NCBI GenBank assembly: GCA_964386535.1
Contig: CAYLRY010000046.1
Span: 1-23,822, forward strand
Source: CAYLRY01 sp964386535
GTDB lineage: Bacteria > Chloroflexota > Dehalococcoidia > Dehalococcoidales > UBA3254
Length of the DNA stretch: 23,822 bases
Direction: 5' to 3'
Part shown: positions 1 to 7,595 of the stretch, in pieces
How positions within the stretch are numbered: position 1 is the stretch's first letter
How the letters are laid out: every line of letters starts with the position of its first letter
The notes under the pieces: generated by a model
Seen by the model: the letters and a program-made list of their open reading frames with translations, nothing else
Told to the model about the DNA's origin: nothing
Databases searched by the model: none
Translations under genes and position numbers: made by a program

Positions 1-360
1 GGCCTGGCTATCCGGATTATCGGTGAGGTTACAAAGGAGAAACTGGATTTACTCAGGGAGGCTGACTTTATTGTTATGCATGAAATCAGGGCCGCCGGAC
101 TGTATCGCCAGTTATGGGAAAGCTTTGCAGTGTTGACTGACGTGAGATCAGTGGGAGTAATGGGCGACTTCCGTACTTATAGTTACTTAATGGCTATCCG
201 CGCCGTAACCAGTGATGATGCAATGACTGCTGATTGGGCCCGTCTTCCCTATGATGTCTTAGCCCGTATTTCCAGCCGTATAATAAATGAAGTACGCGGA
301 GTTAACCGTGTAGTTTATGATATAACCTCCAAACCGCCTTCAACCATTGAATGGGAATAA
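1..360 (+). CDS. guaA: GMP synthase (glutamine-hydrolysing), C-terminal part
   Basis: The reading frame is open from base 1, so the gene begins upstream of the window and only about 119 C-terminal residues are present. They correspond to the GMP synthetase dimerisation domain. The very end, SKPPSTIEWE, is the hallmark C-terminus of GuaA, whose residues contact XMP. GuaA converts XMP to GMP with glutamine and ATP in the cytoplasm. It lies 72 bases upstream of purD on the same strand, so it probably belongs to the purine cluster. The Met codon at 76 is internal, not a start, because the family-like sequence continues upstream of it (GLAIRIIGEV and onward). Identification is very secure; only the N-terminal glutaminase and ATPase domains are unseen. 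Confidence 0.95.
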   Translation, partial: GLAIRIIGEVTKEKLDLLREADFIVMHEIRAAGLYRQLWESFAVLTDVRSVGVMGDFRTYSYLMAIRAVTSDDAMTADWARLPYDVLARISSRIINEVRGVNRVVYDITSKPPSTIEWE

Positions 361-432
361 GCAAATAATCTATGGGAGAAGTCCGGGAATCTTAATCATA
401 ATTAATGAAGGTAAATTTTCAGGAGGTAAGCC

Positions 433-1692
433 TTGAGGGTACTGGTAGTTGGAAGCGGAGCCCGCGAACATACTCTGGTCTGGAAGCTTGCACAAAGCCA
501 CAGAATAAAGGCTCTCTTTGCCGCACCTGGTAACGCTGGAACTGCCTGTTTAGCAACAAACCTTAATATTAAAGCCACAGATTTATCAGGATTATATCAA
601 GCGGTTAAAAAGCAAAATATCGATTTAATCGTTGTAGGCCCTGAAGACCCTCTGGCCGAGGGTATAGTGGACTACTTTCAAAAATTGGATATCCCGGCTT
701 TCGGGCCGAGCCGGGCTGCTGCACAAATCGAAGCCAGTAAAGCCTTTTCCAAATCCCTTTTCCAAAAATACAATATTCCCTGTGCCCGCAGTCAGACTTT
801 CTCAGATATCAATGAGGCTAAAGAGTATATTCGGATTACAGGAGCGCCTCTGGTAATCAAAGCTGATGGGCTGGCAGCCGGCAAAGGTGTTATTATGGCT
901 GAAACTACGGCTGAAGCTGTGGCAGCCCTTTCTCAAATCATGGAATCCAAAGCTTTCGGTGCTGCTGGGAACAAGGTTATAATCGAAGAGAAATTAATTG
1001 GAAAAGAAATGAGCTATTTCGCTGTTACGGATGGTAAGACCATTCTACCCACAGTACCAGCGTGTGATTATAAGAGGGCTAATGATGGCGACCAGGGACC
1101 CAATACCGGAGGTATGGGCAGCTATAGCCCGCCTTTCTTTTATACTGCTGACCTGGGACAAAGAGTTTTAAAAGATATAATCGAACCTACGGTTTACGCC
1201 ATGTCGAAGGAAGACAGGCCTTATAAGGGCGTCCTGTATGCTGGATTGATGATCGACAATAATATGCCTAGGTTGCTGGAGTATAATGCCCGTTTTGGCG
1301 ATCCGGAATGCCAGGTAATTTTACCCCGCCTCAAATCCGACTTACTGGACATTATTATGGGTGTAATTGAGGGTAATTTAAGCTCGGTTAATCCTGTATG
1401 GGATGAAAATCCGTGCGTTGGAGTGGTAATAGCCTCAGGAGGCTATCCTGCTAGTTACAAGACCGGATTTCCGATAACCGGCCTGGATACGGTAGATAAA
1501 GATATTCTGGTTTTTCATGCTGGGACCAGACCAGGCGAAAAACCAGGCCAGGTATTAACTAACGGCGGCAGAGTATTAACTGTGGTAGCTTCCGGAAAGA
1601 CTACCGATGAAGCTCGTAAAAAAATTTATGACAATTTAGCCAGGATCAACTTTGAGGGGAAACAGTACAGAAAGGATATTGCCAGATTTTAG
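433..1692 (+). CDS. purD: phosphoribosylamine-glycine ligase (GAR synthetase)
   Basis: This 419-residue ATP-grasp enzyme joins glycine to 5-phosphoribosylamine to give GAR, the second step of IMP synthesis. Length matches the family (about 420-430). The N-terminal domain opens with VLVVGSGAREH, the typical PurD start. The ATP-grasp core follows: VIKADGLAAGKGVI near residue 145, then GPNTGGMGSYSP near 224, and the metal-binding stretch LEYNARFGDPE near 285. The start is TTG at 433, fixed by a strong AGGAGG at 421-426 with a six-base spacer; no upstream ATG competes. The gene follows guaA and precedes purE by about 190 bases, all on the plus strand. No truncation or odd residue is apparent. Confidence 0.97.
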   Translation: MRVLVVGSGAREHTLVWKLAQSHRIKALFAAPGNAGTACLATNLNIKATDLSGLYQAVKKQNIDLIVVGPEDPLAEGIVDYFQKLDIPAFGPSRAAAQIEASKAFSKSLFQKYNIPCARSQTFSDINEAKEYIRITGAPLVIKADGLAAGKGVIMAETTAEAVAALSQIMESKAFGAAGNKVIIEEKLIGKEMSYFAVTDGKTILPTVPACDYKRANDGDQGPNTGGMGSYSPPFFYTADLGQRVLKDIIEPTVYAMSKEDRPYKGVLYAGLMIDNNMPRLLEYNARFGDPECQVILPRLKSDLLDIIMGVIEGNLSSVNPVWDENPCVGVVIASGGYPASYKTGFPITGLDTVDKDILVFHAGTRPGEKPGQVLTNGGRVLTVVASGKTTDEARKKIYDNLARINFEGKQYRKDIARF

Positions 1693-1885
1693 CATACAAT
1701 TTTAAAAAGCGATTCCTTTCAAACATAATTATTTAAGAATAGTAACAATCGTAATTACCGGGATAGCAAACCACTTATCTGGAGATCTACAACCCAGGCC
1801 AACATCTGGGCTGATTTGGTAAACCCAAATATATGTTATTTTAAGCTATTTAAACAATGTGAGAACTAAAAACCGGGAGAAAATC
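1693..1885 (+). other. purD-purE intergenic region with two small hairpins
   Basis: About 190 bases without a gene inside an otherwise tight purine cluster. Two short inverted repeats are visible: CCCAG (1793-1797) with CTGGG (1806-1810), and ATTTGG (1814-1819) with CCAAAT (1825-1830). Neither is followed by a T tract, so they are not obvious terminators. No purine or ZTP riboswitch consensus was recognised. The region may hold a secondary promoter for purEBC, but no good -35/-10 pair was found. Confidence 0.3.
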
Positions 1886-2344
1886 ATGCCATTAGTCTCT
1901 ATAATAATGGGTTCAAAATCTGATACGGAATTAATGCAACCTGCGCTGGATATATTAAAAGGATTCAGCATTGATTATGAAGTAGCGATAATTTCGGCAC
2001 ATCGTACACCGGATAAAGCTCGTGAATACGCCAAACAGGCCAGAGAACGAGGTGTAGAGATAATTATTGCCGCTGCTGGAGGCGCTGCTCATTTACCTGG
2101 TGTTATGGCAAGCTGGACCACATTACCTGTCATAGGTATTCCCCTGGCTACCAGTGAATTAAAGGGTATGGATGCCCTCTATTCAGTTGTCCAGATGCCT
2201 GCCGGAATTCCGGTAGCTTGTATGGCGGTAGGTAGCTGGGGCGTCAAGAATGCCGCCTATATGGCTGCTGAAATATTGGGCCTTAAATACAAAAATATTC
2301 AAGAAGCCTACGATAAATATAGAAGTGACCTTGCAAGGAGCTAA
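1886..2344 (+). CDS. purE: N5-carboxyaminoimidazole ribonucleotide mutase
   Basis: PurE rearranges N5-CAIR to CAIR in IMP synthesis. The protein is 152 residues, normal for the small bacterial PurE. Visible motifs are IIMGSKSD at the N-terminus, the SAHRTP nucleotide-binding loop near residue 45, and AAAGGAAHLPGVMAS near 70. The start is ATG 1886, preceded by GGGAGA at 1876-1881; an in-frame GTG at 1859 would add nine residues but has no ribosome-binding site. It is followed three bases later by purB, so the two are probably co-translated. No purK (which makes N5-CAIR) lies in the window; it may be elsewhere, or the enzyme may be the CO2-using class II type, which cannot be decided here. Confidence 0.95.
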   Translation: MPLVSIIMGSKSDTELMQPALDILKGFSIDYEVAIISAHRTPDKAREYAKQARERGVEIIIAAAGGAAHLPGVMASWTTLPVIGIPLATSELKGMDALYSVVQMPAGIPVACMAVGSWGVKNAAYMAAEILGLKYKNIQEAYDKYRSDLARS

Positions 2345-2347
2345 GCT

Positions 2348-3712
2348 GTGATTGAACGCTATTCTCGGCCCGAGATGAAAAGAGTATGGTCTGATGAAAA
2401 CAAATTCAGTAAATGGCTGGACGTAGAAATTGCCGTATGTGATGCCTGGGCTGATATAGGTGTTGTCCCCAGAAAGGCTATGCCCAAGATAAAACTAGCT
2501 CGCTGTAACGTAAAGCGCATGGAGGAAATCCTTAAAGAAACGCATCACGATATGACAGCCTTTTTAGGAGCGGTGGCTGAGAGCGTGGGAGAAGAGTCCC
2601 GTTTCATACATCTGGGATTGACATCCTCTGATATCATGGACACTGCAACCAGCCTGCAACTGGTGGAGGCGGCGGATATACTGATCAAAGACATCAAGGA
2701 TTTGACTGAAGTGTTAGCCAGACGGGCAATTGAGTTTAAATACACAACTATGATCGGGCGTACCCATGGCGTTCATGCTGAGCCTATTACGTTTGGTCTC
2801 AAACTGGCAATCTGGCTTGATGAAATGCGCCGTAATCAGCGCCGTTTGGCTGAAGCTCGCCGGGCAATCTCAGTGGGTAAAATTTCCGGAGCTGTCGGCA
2901 CTTATGCTACAGTACCCCCAGAGGTTGAAGAAAAAGCCTGTGCCAAGCTTGGACTCCAGCCGGCACCTATTTCTAACCAGATCTTACAGCGAGACCGGCA
3001 TGCTCAATTTGTGACCTCCCTGGCTATTATTGCCAGTTCTCTGGATAAATTTGCCACTGAACTGCGTGCATTACAAAAGACTGAGATCCACGAGGTAGAA
3101 GAACCTTTCTCAGCAGGACAGACCGGTTCTTCGGCCATGCCGCATAAACGGAATCCGGAGCTGTGCGAACGAATAAGCGGTCTGGCGCGTCTTATACGGG
3201 GACATTCTGTAACTGCTCTGGAAAACGTTGCCCTCTGGCATGAACGTGATATCAGCCACTCTTCCAATGAACGGCTCATATTTCCTGATTCTTGCCTGGC
3301 GCTGGACTATATCCTTAATTTGTTTACCTCGGTTTTAAGCGGATTGCAGGTGTTTCCCAAACGGATGAGGAAAAATTTAGAGCTCACGAAAGGACTGGTT
3401 TTTTCGCAGCGGGTAATGCTGGCTTTAATAGAGAAGGGACTGAGCCGCCAAAAAGCATATGAACTCGTACAACGAAACGCAATGAAGGCGTGGAAAGGCA
3501 GCCGGAGTTTCCTTTCTTTACTTAAAGCCGATTCTGAAGTTATGGCCTCAATCAAAGCTGAGGAACTGGAAGCCATTTTCGATTATCAGTATTATCTGGC
3601 ACATGTTAATGAGATTTTTAACCGGCTAGGATTAACTGAAGCACAATGGCGTGATAAATCTTCCAATCCGGCAAAACTAAATCTGGCTCCCAGGTCAATT
3701 CAATCTAATTGA
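2348..3712 (+). CDS. purB: adenylosuccinate lyase
   Basis: PurB cleaves SAICAR to AICAR and adenylosuccinate to AMP, releasing fumarate both times. The 454 residues form the usual all-helical fumarase/aspartase-superfamily enzyme. Motifs include TSSDIMDTA near residue 92, the GRTHGVHAEP catalytic-histidine region near 138, and the superfamily signature GSSAMPHKRNPE near 260. The start is GTG 2348 with AAGGAG at 2335-2340, which lies inside the end of purE. The stop is followed 16 bases later by the purC start, so the gene sits in the purEBC operon. The C-terminal extension of about 20 residues after LGLTEAQW is slightly long for the family but unremarkable. Confidence 0.96.
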   Translation: MIERYSRPEMKRVWSDENKFSKWLDVEIAVCDAWADIGVVPRKAMPKIKLARCNVKRMEEILKETHHDMTAFLGAVAESVGEESRFIHLGLTSSDIMDTATSLQLVEAADILIKDIKDLTEVLARRAIEFKYTTMIGRTHGVHAEPITFGLKLAIWLDEMRRNQRRLAEARRAISVGKISGAVGTYATVPPEVEEKACAKLGLQPAPISNQILQRDRHAQFVTSLAIIASSLDKFATELRALQKTEIHEVEEPFSAGQTGSSAMPHKRNPELCERISGLARLIRGHSVTALENVALWHERDISHSSNERLIFPDSCLALDYILNLFTSVLSGLQVFPKRMRKNLELTKGLVFSQRVMLALIEKGLSRQKAYELVQRNAMKAWKGSRSFLSLLKADSEVMASIKAEELEAIFDYQYYLAHVNEIFNRLGLTEAQWRDKSSNPAKLNLAPRSIQSN

Positions 3713-3728
3713 AGAGGTGAAATGGGAT

Positions 3729-4640
3729 ATGGATTCAAAGATATTAATGAAAGCTGATCTTCCGCTCCCTCTTTTTGGGCGGGGTAAAGTCAGAGATACA
3801 TTCGAACTCGGTGACCTGCTTTTAATCGTGGCTACCGACCGGATTTCTGCCTTTGATGTGGTACTCCCCTGCGGTATTCCGGAGAAAGGAAAGGTACTGA
3901 ATAGAATATCATCTTTCTGGTTTGAACAGACAAAAAAATTAATTCCTAATCATCTTATTGAGCCTCTGGAGGATGTCAGCCGGCTGGATGATTTCATCCC
4001 CGTTAAAAAGCGTTTTAAATATCCTAAATACCTGGTAGGTAGATCCATGCTGGTTAAAAAGGTAGCCCGAATAAATATAGAATGCGTTGTTCGCGGCTAT
4101 CTTGCCGGTTCAGCCTGGGATGAATATAAAAGAACAGGTATGGTCTGCGGATATCAATTACCGAAAGGCCTGGTGGAAAGCCAGGAGTTACCTGAACCCC
4201 TATTTACTCCCACCACTAAGGCAGAAAAAGGACATGATACTCCACTTACAATGGCTGAGGTGAAAGAAATTATAGATGCAACTCTGGCTGATGATATGAA
4301 AGCTGCCAGTATAAGCATTTATAATTTTGCCAGGGACTATGCCAAAAACAAAGGTATTATTATTGCGGATACCAAAATGGAATTCGGTTTAAGTGGCAAT
4401 AAATTGATATTGATCGATGAACTTTTAACTCCAGATTCTTCACGGTTCTGGGATTTGGCATTATATAAACCAGGTCAATCCCAACCCAGTTATGACAAAC
4501 AGCCGGTTCGTGACTGGCTGGCAAATTCAGGTTGGAATAAGGAACCTCCGGCTCCTATGCTGCCTGCGGAGGTTATTCAGCGCACCTGTAAAATATATTG
4601 TGAGGCATATGAGCGCTTAACAGGTATGAAACTTAATTAA
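3729..4640 (+). CDS. purC: phosphoribosylaminoimidazole-succinocarboxamide synthase (SAICAR synthetase)
   Basis: PurC ligates aspartate to CAIR using ATP, giving SAICAR, the substrate of the upstream purB product. At about 303 residues it is the longer PurC type (about 300, like yeast Ade1) rather than the 235-residue E. coli type. Motifs: GRGKVRDTFEL for ATP binding near residue 16, DRISAFDVVLP near 34, VVRGYLAGSAW near 120, and DELLTPDSSRFW near 230. I chose ATG 3729 because GAAGAGGTG (3711-3719) precedes it at a suitable distance; the in-frame GTG at 3717 lies within that ribosome-binding site. It is the last gene of the purine cluster and is followed by an intrinsic terminator. Confidence 0.96.
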   Translation: MDSKILMKADLPLPLFGRGKVRDTFELGDLLLIVATDRISAFDVVLPCGIPEKGKVLNRISSFWFEQTKKLIPNHLIEPLEDVSRLDDFIPVKKRFKYPKYLVGRSMLVKKVARINIECVVRGYLAGSAWDEYKRTGMVCGYQLPKGLVESQELPEPLFTPTTKAEKGHDTPLTMAEVKEIIDATLADDMKAASISIYNFARDYAKNKGIIIADTKMEFGLSGNKLILIDELLTPDSSRFWDLALYKPGQSQPSYDKQPVRDWLANSGWNKEPPAPMLPAEVIQRTCKIYCEAYERLTGMKLN

Positions 4641-4657
4641 AATACTTATGCGCATGA

Positions 4658-4697
4658 AATAACCCTCCTTTTAGATATCAAGGAGGGTTATTTTTCT
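4658..4697 (+). terminator. intrinsic terminator after purC
   Basis: A perfect 13-base-pair stem (4658-4670 with 4680-4692) has a 9-base loop and runs directly into a T-rich tract (TTTTT at 4691-4695). It lies 18 bases past the purC stop and ends the purine operon. On the other strand the hairpin is followed only by TTTCAT, so it would be a weak terminator for the convergent hisB transcript. Confidence 0.92.
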
Positions 4698-4782
4698 TTG
4701 AAAAGTGAAGTCTGGTGCTTTGAACCAAAAATAACCAGATTTTTACTAACTGGGCCGCCAGCGACCTTTTCTATCCTTTGGG

Positions 4783-4820
4783 GAATCCGCAACCAGCCTG
4801 AAGGGAGTATCCCCGGATTC
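4783..4820 (-). repeat. inverted repeat just past hisB
   Basis: GAATCCG (4783-4789) and CGGATTC (4814-4820) form a 7-base-pair stem starting one or two bases after the hisB stop, with a small nested GGGA/TCCC pairing in the loop. No T tract follows on the minus strand, so this is at best a 3'-end stabilising hairpin. Confidence 0.3.
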
Positions 4821-4821
4821 T

Positions 4822-5403
4822 TTATAATAGATCTTTGGTTGTAGGCAAGGCATCCCCCAGACGCAGATCTATCCGGCTGGCTTTATCTAGAGCCCGCCCC
4901 AGGGCTTTAAACAGGGCCTCCGATTTATGGTGATCATTAGTTCCATATAATATTTTAGCATGAAGATTAATTCGGGATTCAAAAGCAAATGACTCAAGAA
5001 AGTGACGGATCATGTCCTGGGGAAATCCAGGTATATCATTACCAGTGAAAGAGAGATCCAGTTTTGCATAAGGCCGCCCGCTCAAATCTACTGCTACCAA
5101 AGCCAGCACGTCATCCATCGGGACAATGGCGTCACCCATACGGGCTATTCCTCTCTTATCACCCAGGGCTTCCATAAAAGCTTTACCCAAACAGAGTGCC
5201 ACATCCTCAACTACATGATGCATATCCGTTCCATTGGCGGCGCATTTTATATCGAACTTTCCATGTTGAGCCAGTTGAGATAGCATATGATCAAAAAAAC
5301 GAATACCGGTAGCGATTTCCCATTTTCCGCTGCCATCCAGATCCAACTCCAATCCGATAGAGGTTTCCTGGGTGCTGCGTTTGATAGTTGCTTTTCTAGC
5401 CAT
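4822..5403 (-). CDS. hisB: imidazoleglycerol-phosphate dehydratase
   Basis: HisB dehydrates imidazoleglycerol phosphate to imidazoleacetol phosphate, step six of histidine synthesis. The 193-residue protein is the monofunctional form without the phosphatase domain of enterobacterial HisB. The Mn-binding motifs of the family are all present: FFDHMLSQLAQHGKFD near residue 36, MHHVVEDVALCLGKA near 60, and NDHHKSEALFKALGRA near 155. The start ATG (5403-5401) has AGGAG about ten bases upstream and lies inside the last codons of hisC, an 8-base overlap implying translational coupling. HisB makes the keto substrate that HisC, encoded just upstream, transaminates. Confidence 0.97.
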   Translation of the reverse strand: MARKATIKRSTQETSIGLELDLDGSGKWEIATGIRFFDHMLSQLAQHGKFDIKCAANGTDMHHVVEDVALCLGKAFMEALGDKRGIARMGDAIVPMDDVLALVAVDLSGRPYAKLDLSFTGNDIPGFPQDMIRHFLESFAFESRINLHAKILYGTNDHHKSEALFKALGRALDKASRIDLRLGDALPTTKDLL

Positions 5404-6499
5404 TATAATTTTCTCCTAGTCTTTTTAGGGCTTCAATAATTCTATCGGTATGCTCCGGTTTACCTACGCTGATCCGTATATAATTATGCAGCAAAGGTGT
5501 ATTGTAATAACGCACCAGGATACCCTGTTTTTCCAGTTCATCCTGAATAACGTTTGCCTTTCCTTTTACTACTTCGCAAAGAATAAAATTTGCTTTAGAA
5601 GGTACCGGCTTTAAAAAGTTAACTTCCTCAAGTTTTCTCCATAACCGTTCTCGTTCCTCAATCATCTTTCGGACTGTGCCCAGTAAATAAGCTTTGTCAT
5701 TGATAGACTCCCTGGCTGCTACCAGCGCCGCCATATTAACATTATAAGGCGGTTTAACCTTAATCAAAATATCAGCAATGGACAACGGAAAAACACCGTA
5801 TCCCACTCTCAAGCCCGCCAGCCCTGCCCATTTGCTGAAGGTCCGCAGTACCATCAGGTTTTTATACCTGGGGACCAGATTTATCACCGTTTCACCGGCA
5901 AACTCATAATAGGCTTCGTCTATAACCAGGGGAACGCCTGTTTCAATCAGTGTAAGGATATCTTTCTCAGGCATCAAGGTGCCTGTGGGATTATTAGGGT
6001 TAGTAATAAAAATCACCCGCGTCCTGGGTGTGATGGCTGCTAATATGGCAGGCACATCCACATTAAAATCTTTCCGGCGAATCACTTCAACCACTTTGCC
6101 GCAGCAAACTTCGGTGCTGAACCGGTACATATCAAAAGTGGGAACAGTGGTGATGACCTCATCGCCTTTTTCGATGAAGAGGCGCAAAAGCAGATCGATC
6201 AATTCATCGCTGCCATTGCCGGCGACTAAATATTCATAACTTAGTCCAACGTATTCAGACAATTGCCGGCGCAGTTCTGTCTGCGCCGCATCAGGGTAGA
6301 TATTCAAATAGGGATAGGCTGCCAGCGCTTCACGCACCCTGGGTGAACAACCATATGGATTCTCATTAGCGTCCATTTTGAGAATCTCATCCTCAGAAAT
6401 GCCCAGTTTCCGAGCTATAATTTCAGGCGATTTACAGGGAGAATAAGCCCCAAAACGGCTCATATCTATGCGGACCAGATTTTCAATTCCATCAGACAT
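5396..6499 (-). CDS. hisC: histidinol-phosphate aminotransferase
   Basis: HisC is a PLP-dependent class I/II aminotransferase converting imidazoleacetol phosphate to histidinol phosphate. About 367 residues, usual for the family. Motifs: MDANENPYG near residue 42, the PLP-contacting NPNNPTGT near 165, DEAYYEF near 193, and the Schiff-base lysine in TFSKWAGLAGLRVGYG near 220. I place the start at ATG 6499; an in-frame TTG at 6505 would add two residues. Neither has a strong Shine-Dalgarno site, though AAAGAG lies a little upstream. The gene is divergent from folP and has a candidate extended -10 promoter and a leader hairpin. Confidence 0.95.
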   Translation of the reverse strand: MSDGIENLVRIDMSRFGAYSPCKSPEIIARKLGISEDEILKMDANENPYGCSPRVREALAAYPYLNIYPDAAQTELRRQLSEYVGLSYEYLVAGNGSDELIDLLLRLFIEKGDEVITTVPTFDMYRFSTEVCCGKVVEVIRRKDFNVDVPAILAAITPRTRVIFITNPNNPTGTLMPEKDILTLIETGVPLVIDEAYYEFAGETVINLVPRYKNLMVLRTFSKWAGLAGLRVGYGVFPLSIADILIKVKPPYNVNMAALVAARESINDKAYLLGTVRKMIEERERLWRKLEEVNFLKPVPSKANFILCEVVKGKANVIQDELEKQGILVRYYNTPLLHNYIRISVGKPEHTDRIIEALKRLGENYNG

Positions 6500-6517
6500 A
6501 AACAACTAACACTCTTT

Positions 6518-6552
6518 AACGGTCAGGTCTAATAAAAGGAACGCCTGACGTT
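6518..6552 (-). promoter_or_regulatory. hairpin in the hisC leader
   Basis: AACG-TCAGG (6518-6527, one bulged base at 6522) pairs with CCTGACGTT (6544-6552) around a 16-base loop. It falls in the predicted 5' leader of hisC, 20 to 50 bases before the start. No T tract follows and no T-box consensus was seen, so it is only a candidate control element. Confidence 0.35.
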
Positions 6553-6573
6553 TATTATTTGTTAAACAAGGAA

Positions 6574-6603
6574 ATTCTAACATGGATATTCACGGTTTTT
6601 CCA
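6574..6603 (-). promoter_or_regulatory. candidate promoter of hisC
   Basis: On the minus strand an extended -10, TGTTAGAAT (6582-6574), is preceded 18 bases upstream by TGGAAA (6603-6598) as a partial -35. Transcription would begin near 6567, giving a leader of about 68 bases. The same TGTTAGAAT word is used on the other strand upstream of folP. Confidence 0.5.
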
Positions 6604-6667
6604 GTTCCACAGCGTAAACAAACCGAATTGAGGTTGTTGTTTTTAGAAAGGCGCCCTCGAAGCAAGT

Positions 6668-6697
6668 TTAAACCGTACCTGAACTTTATGTTAGAAT
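6668..6697 (+). promoter_or_regulatory. candidate promoter of folP
   Basis: Extended -10 TGTTAGAAT (6689-6697) with a weak -35 TTAAAC at 6668-6673 (18-base spacer). Predicted transcription start is near 6704, so the GGAGG at 6716-6720 lies within a short leader. Confidence 0.5.
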
Positions 6698-6729
6698 GTT
6701 AGCAAAGCAAACGCCGGAGGAAGGTCGCA

Positions 6730-7587
6730 ATAAGTAATAAAAAAACCACCAGATGCGGCAAGTTGGAACTAAGATGGGGAGAACGGACCTATATCATGGG
6801 TATTATCAATACCTCTCCCAACTCTTTTTCAGGCGACGGTGTCACAGATCTGGAAGCAGCCGCAGCACAGGCTTTTCGTATGATTGAAGAAGGGGCAGAT
6901 ATCCTTGATATCGGCGGAGAATCTACCCGTCCTGGAGCAGCACCTGTCACCGTTGAAGAAGAGCTGAAGAGAGTAATTCCCCTGATAGAATGGCTGGCTC
7001 CCCGTATCAGCGTTCCGATCAGCATTGATAGCTACAAATCAGAGGTAGCACGGAGGGCTCTGGCGGCAGGCGCAGTCATGCTCAATGACCAGTGGGCGCT
7101 CAAGAAAGACCCGCGTATGGTCAGCCTGGCTGCTGATAGCGGTATGCCGATTATTCTGATGAGCAACCAGAGGGATATCGCGGGATTTGACAACGCTATC
7201 CAGCGAGATACAGCCTGGTATAGCGATCCGATCAAAGAAGTCCTTAAGTCTTTGCATTGGAGTATCGAGACCGCCATAAAAGCAGGGGTGCCACAGGAAA
7301 ATTTGATAGTTGATCCTGGACTGGGTATAGGCAAGAGCTGGAAACATGATCTGGAAATTATCCGCCGGCTGGATGAACTGAAAACACTCGGCAGGCCTAT
7401 TCTGCTGGGCCCTTCCCGCAAGTCATTCATCAAAATGGTGCTGGATCTGCCGGCTGATGACCGGGTGGAAGGGACGGCAGCCGCTGTGGCCATTGGTATC
7501 GCCAGAGGAGCAGATGTGATCCGCGTACATGACGTTAAACAAATGGCCAGGGTGGCCAGAATGACTGATGCAATTGTACGCTATTGA
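6730..7587 (+). CDS. folP: dihydropteroate synthase, probable AUA start
   Basis: FolP condenses p-aminobenzoate with dihydropterin pyrophosphate to give dihydropteroate in folate synthesis; it is a TIM barrel. About 285 residues. Substrate-site motifs are kept: MGIINTSPNSFSGDG, DIGGESTRPGA, SIDSYKSE, MLND, IVDPGLGIGK, GPSRKSFI and RVHDV. Differences from the textbook pattern are N for D in the TPDSF loop, and NDQWA in place of NDVSG. The start is unusual. No ATG, GTG or TTG lies between the in-frame stop at 6700 and TTG 6763, and that TTG has no ribosome-binding site. A strong GGAGG at 6716-6720 points to ATA 6730. Starting there restores the family-typical N-terminal RCG segment. Enzyme identity is secure; the start is inferred. 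TTG 6763 is the conventional alternative. Confidence 0.9.
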   Translation: MSNKKTTRCGKLELRWGERTYIMGIINTSPNSFSGDGVTDLEAAAAQAFRMIEEGADILDIGGESTRPGAAPVTVEEELKRVIPLIEWLAPRISVPISIDSYKSEVARRALAAGAVMLNDQWALKKDPRMVSLAADSGMPIILMSNQRDIAGFDNAIQRDTAWYSDPIKEVLKSLHWSIETAIKAGVPQENLIVDPGLGIGKSWKHDLEIIRRLDELKTLGRPILLGPSRKSFIKMVLDLPADDRVEGTAAAVAIGIARGADVIRVHDVKQMARVARMTDAIVRY

Positions 7588-7595
7588 AGGAGAAT

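Noticed and set aside
6518..6552. T-box or histidine attenuator in the hisC leader
   Set aside because: No T-box conserved sequence, no histidine-rich leader peptide and no T tract after the hairpin; kept only as a candidate hairpin.
7032..7493. 153-codon minus-strand frame opposite folP
   Set aside because: Antisense to conserved FolP sequence, with no motif of its own and no ribosome-binding site.
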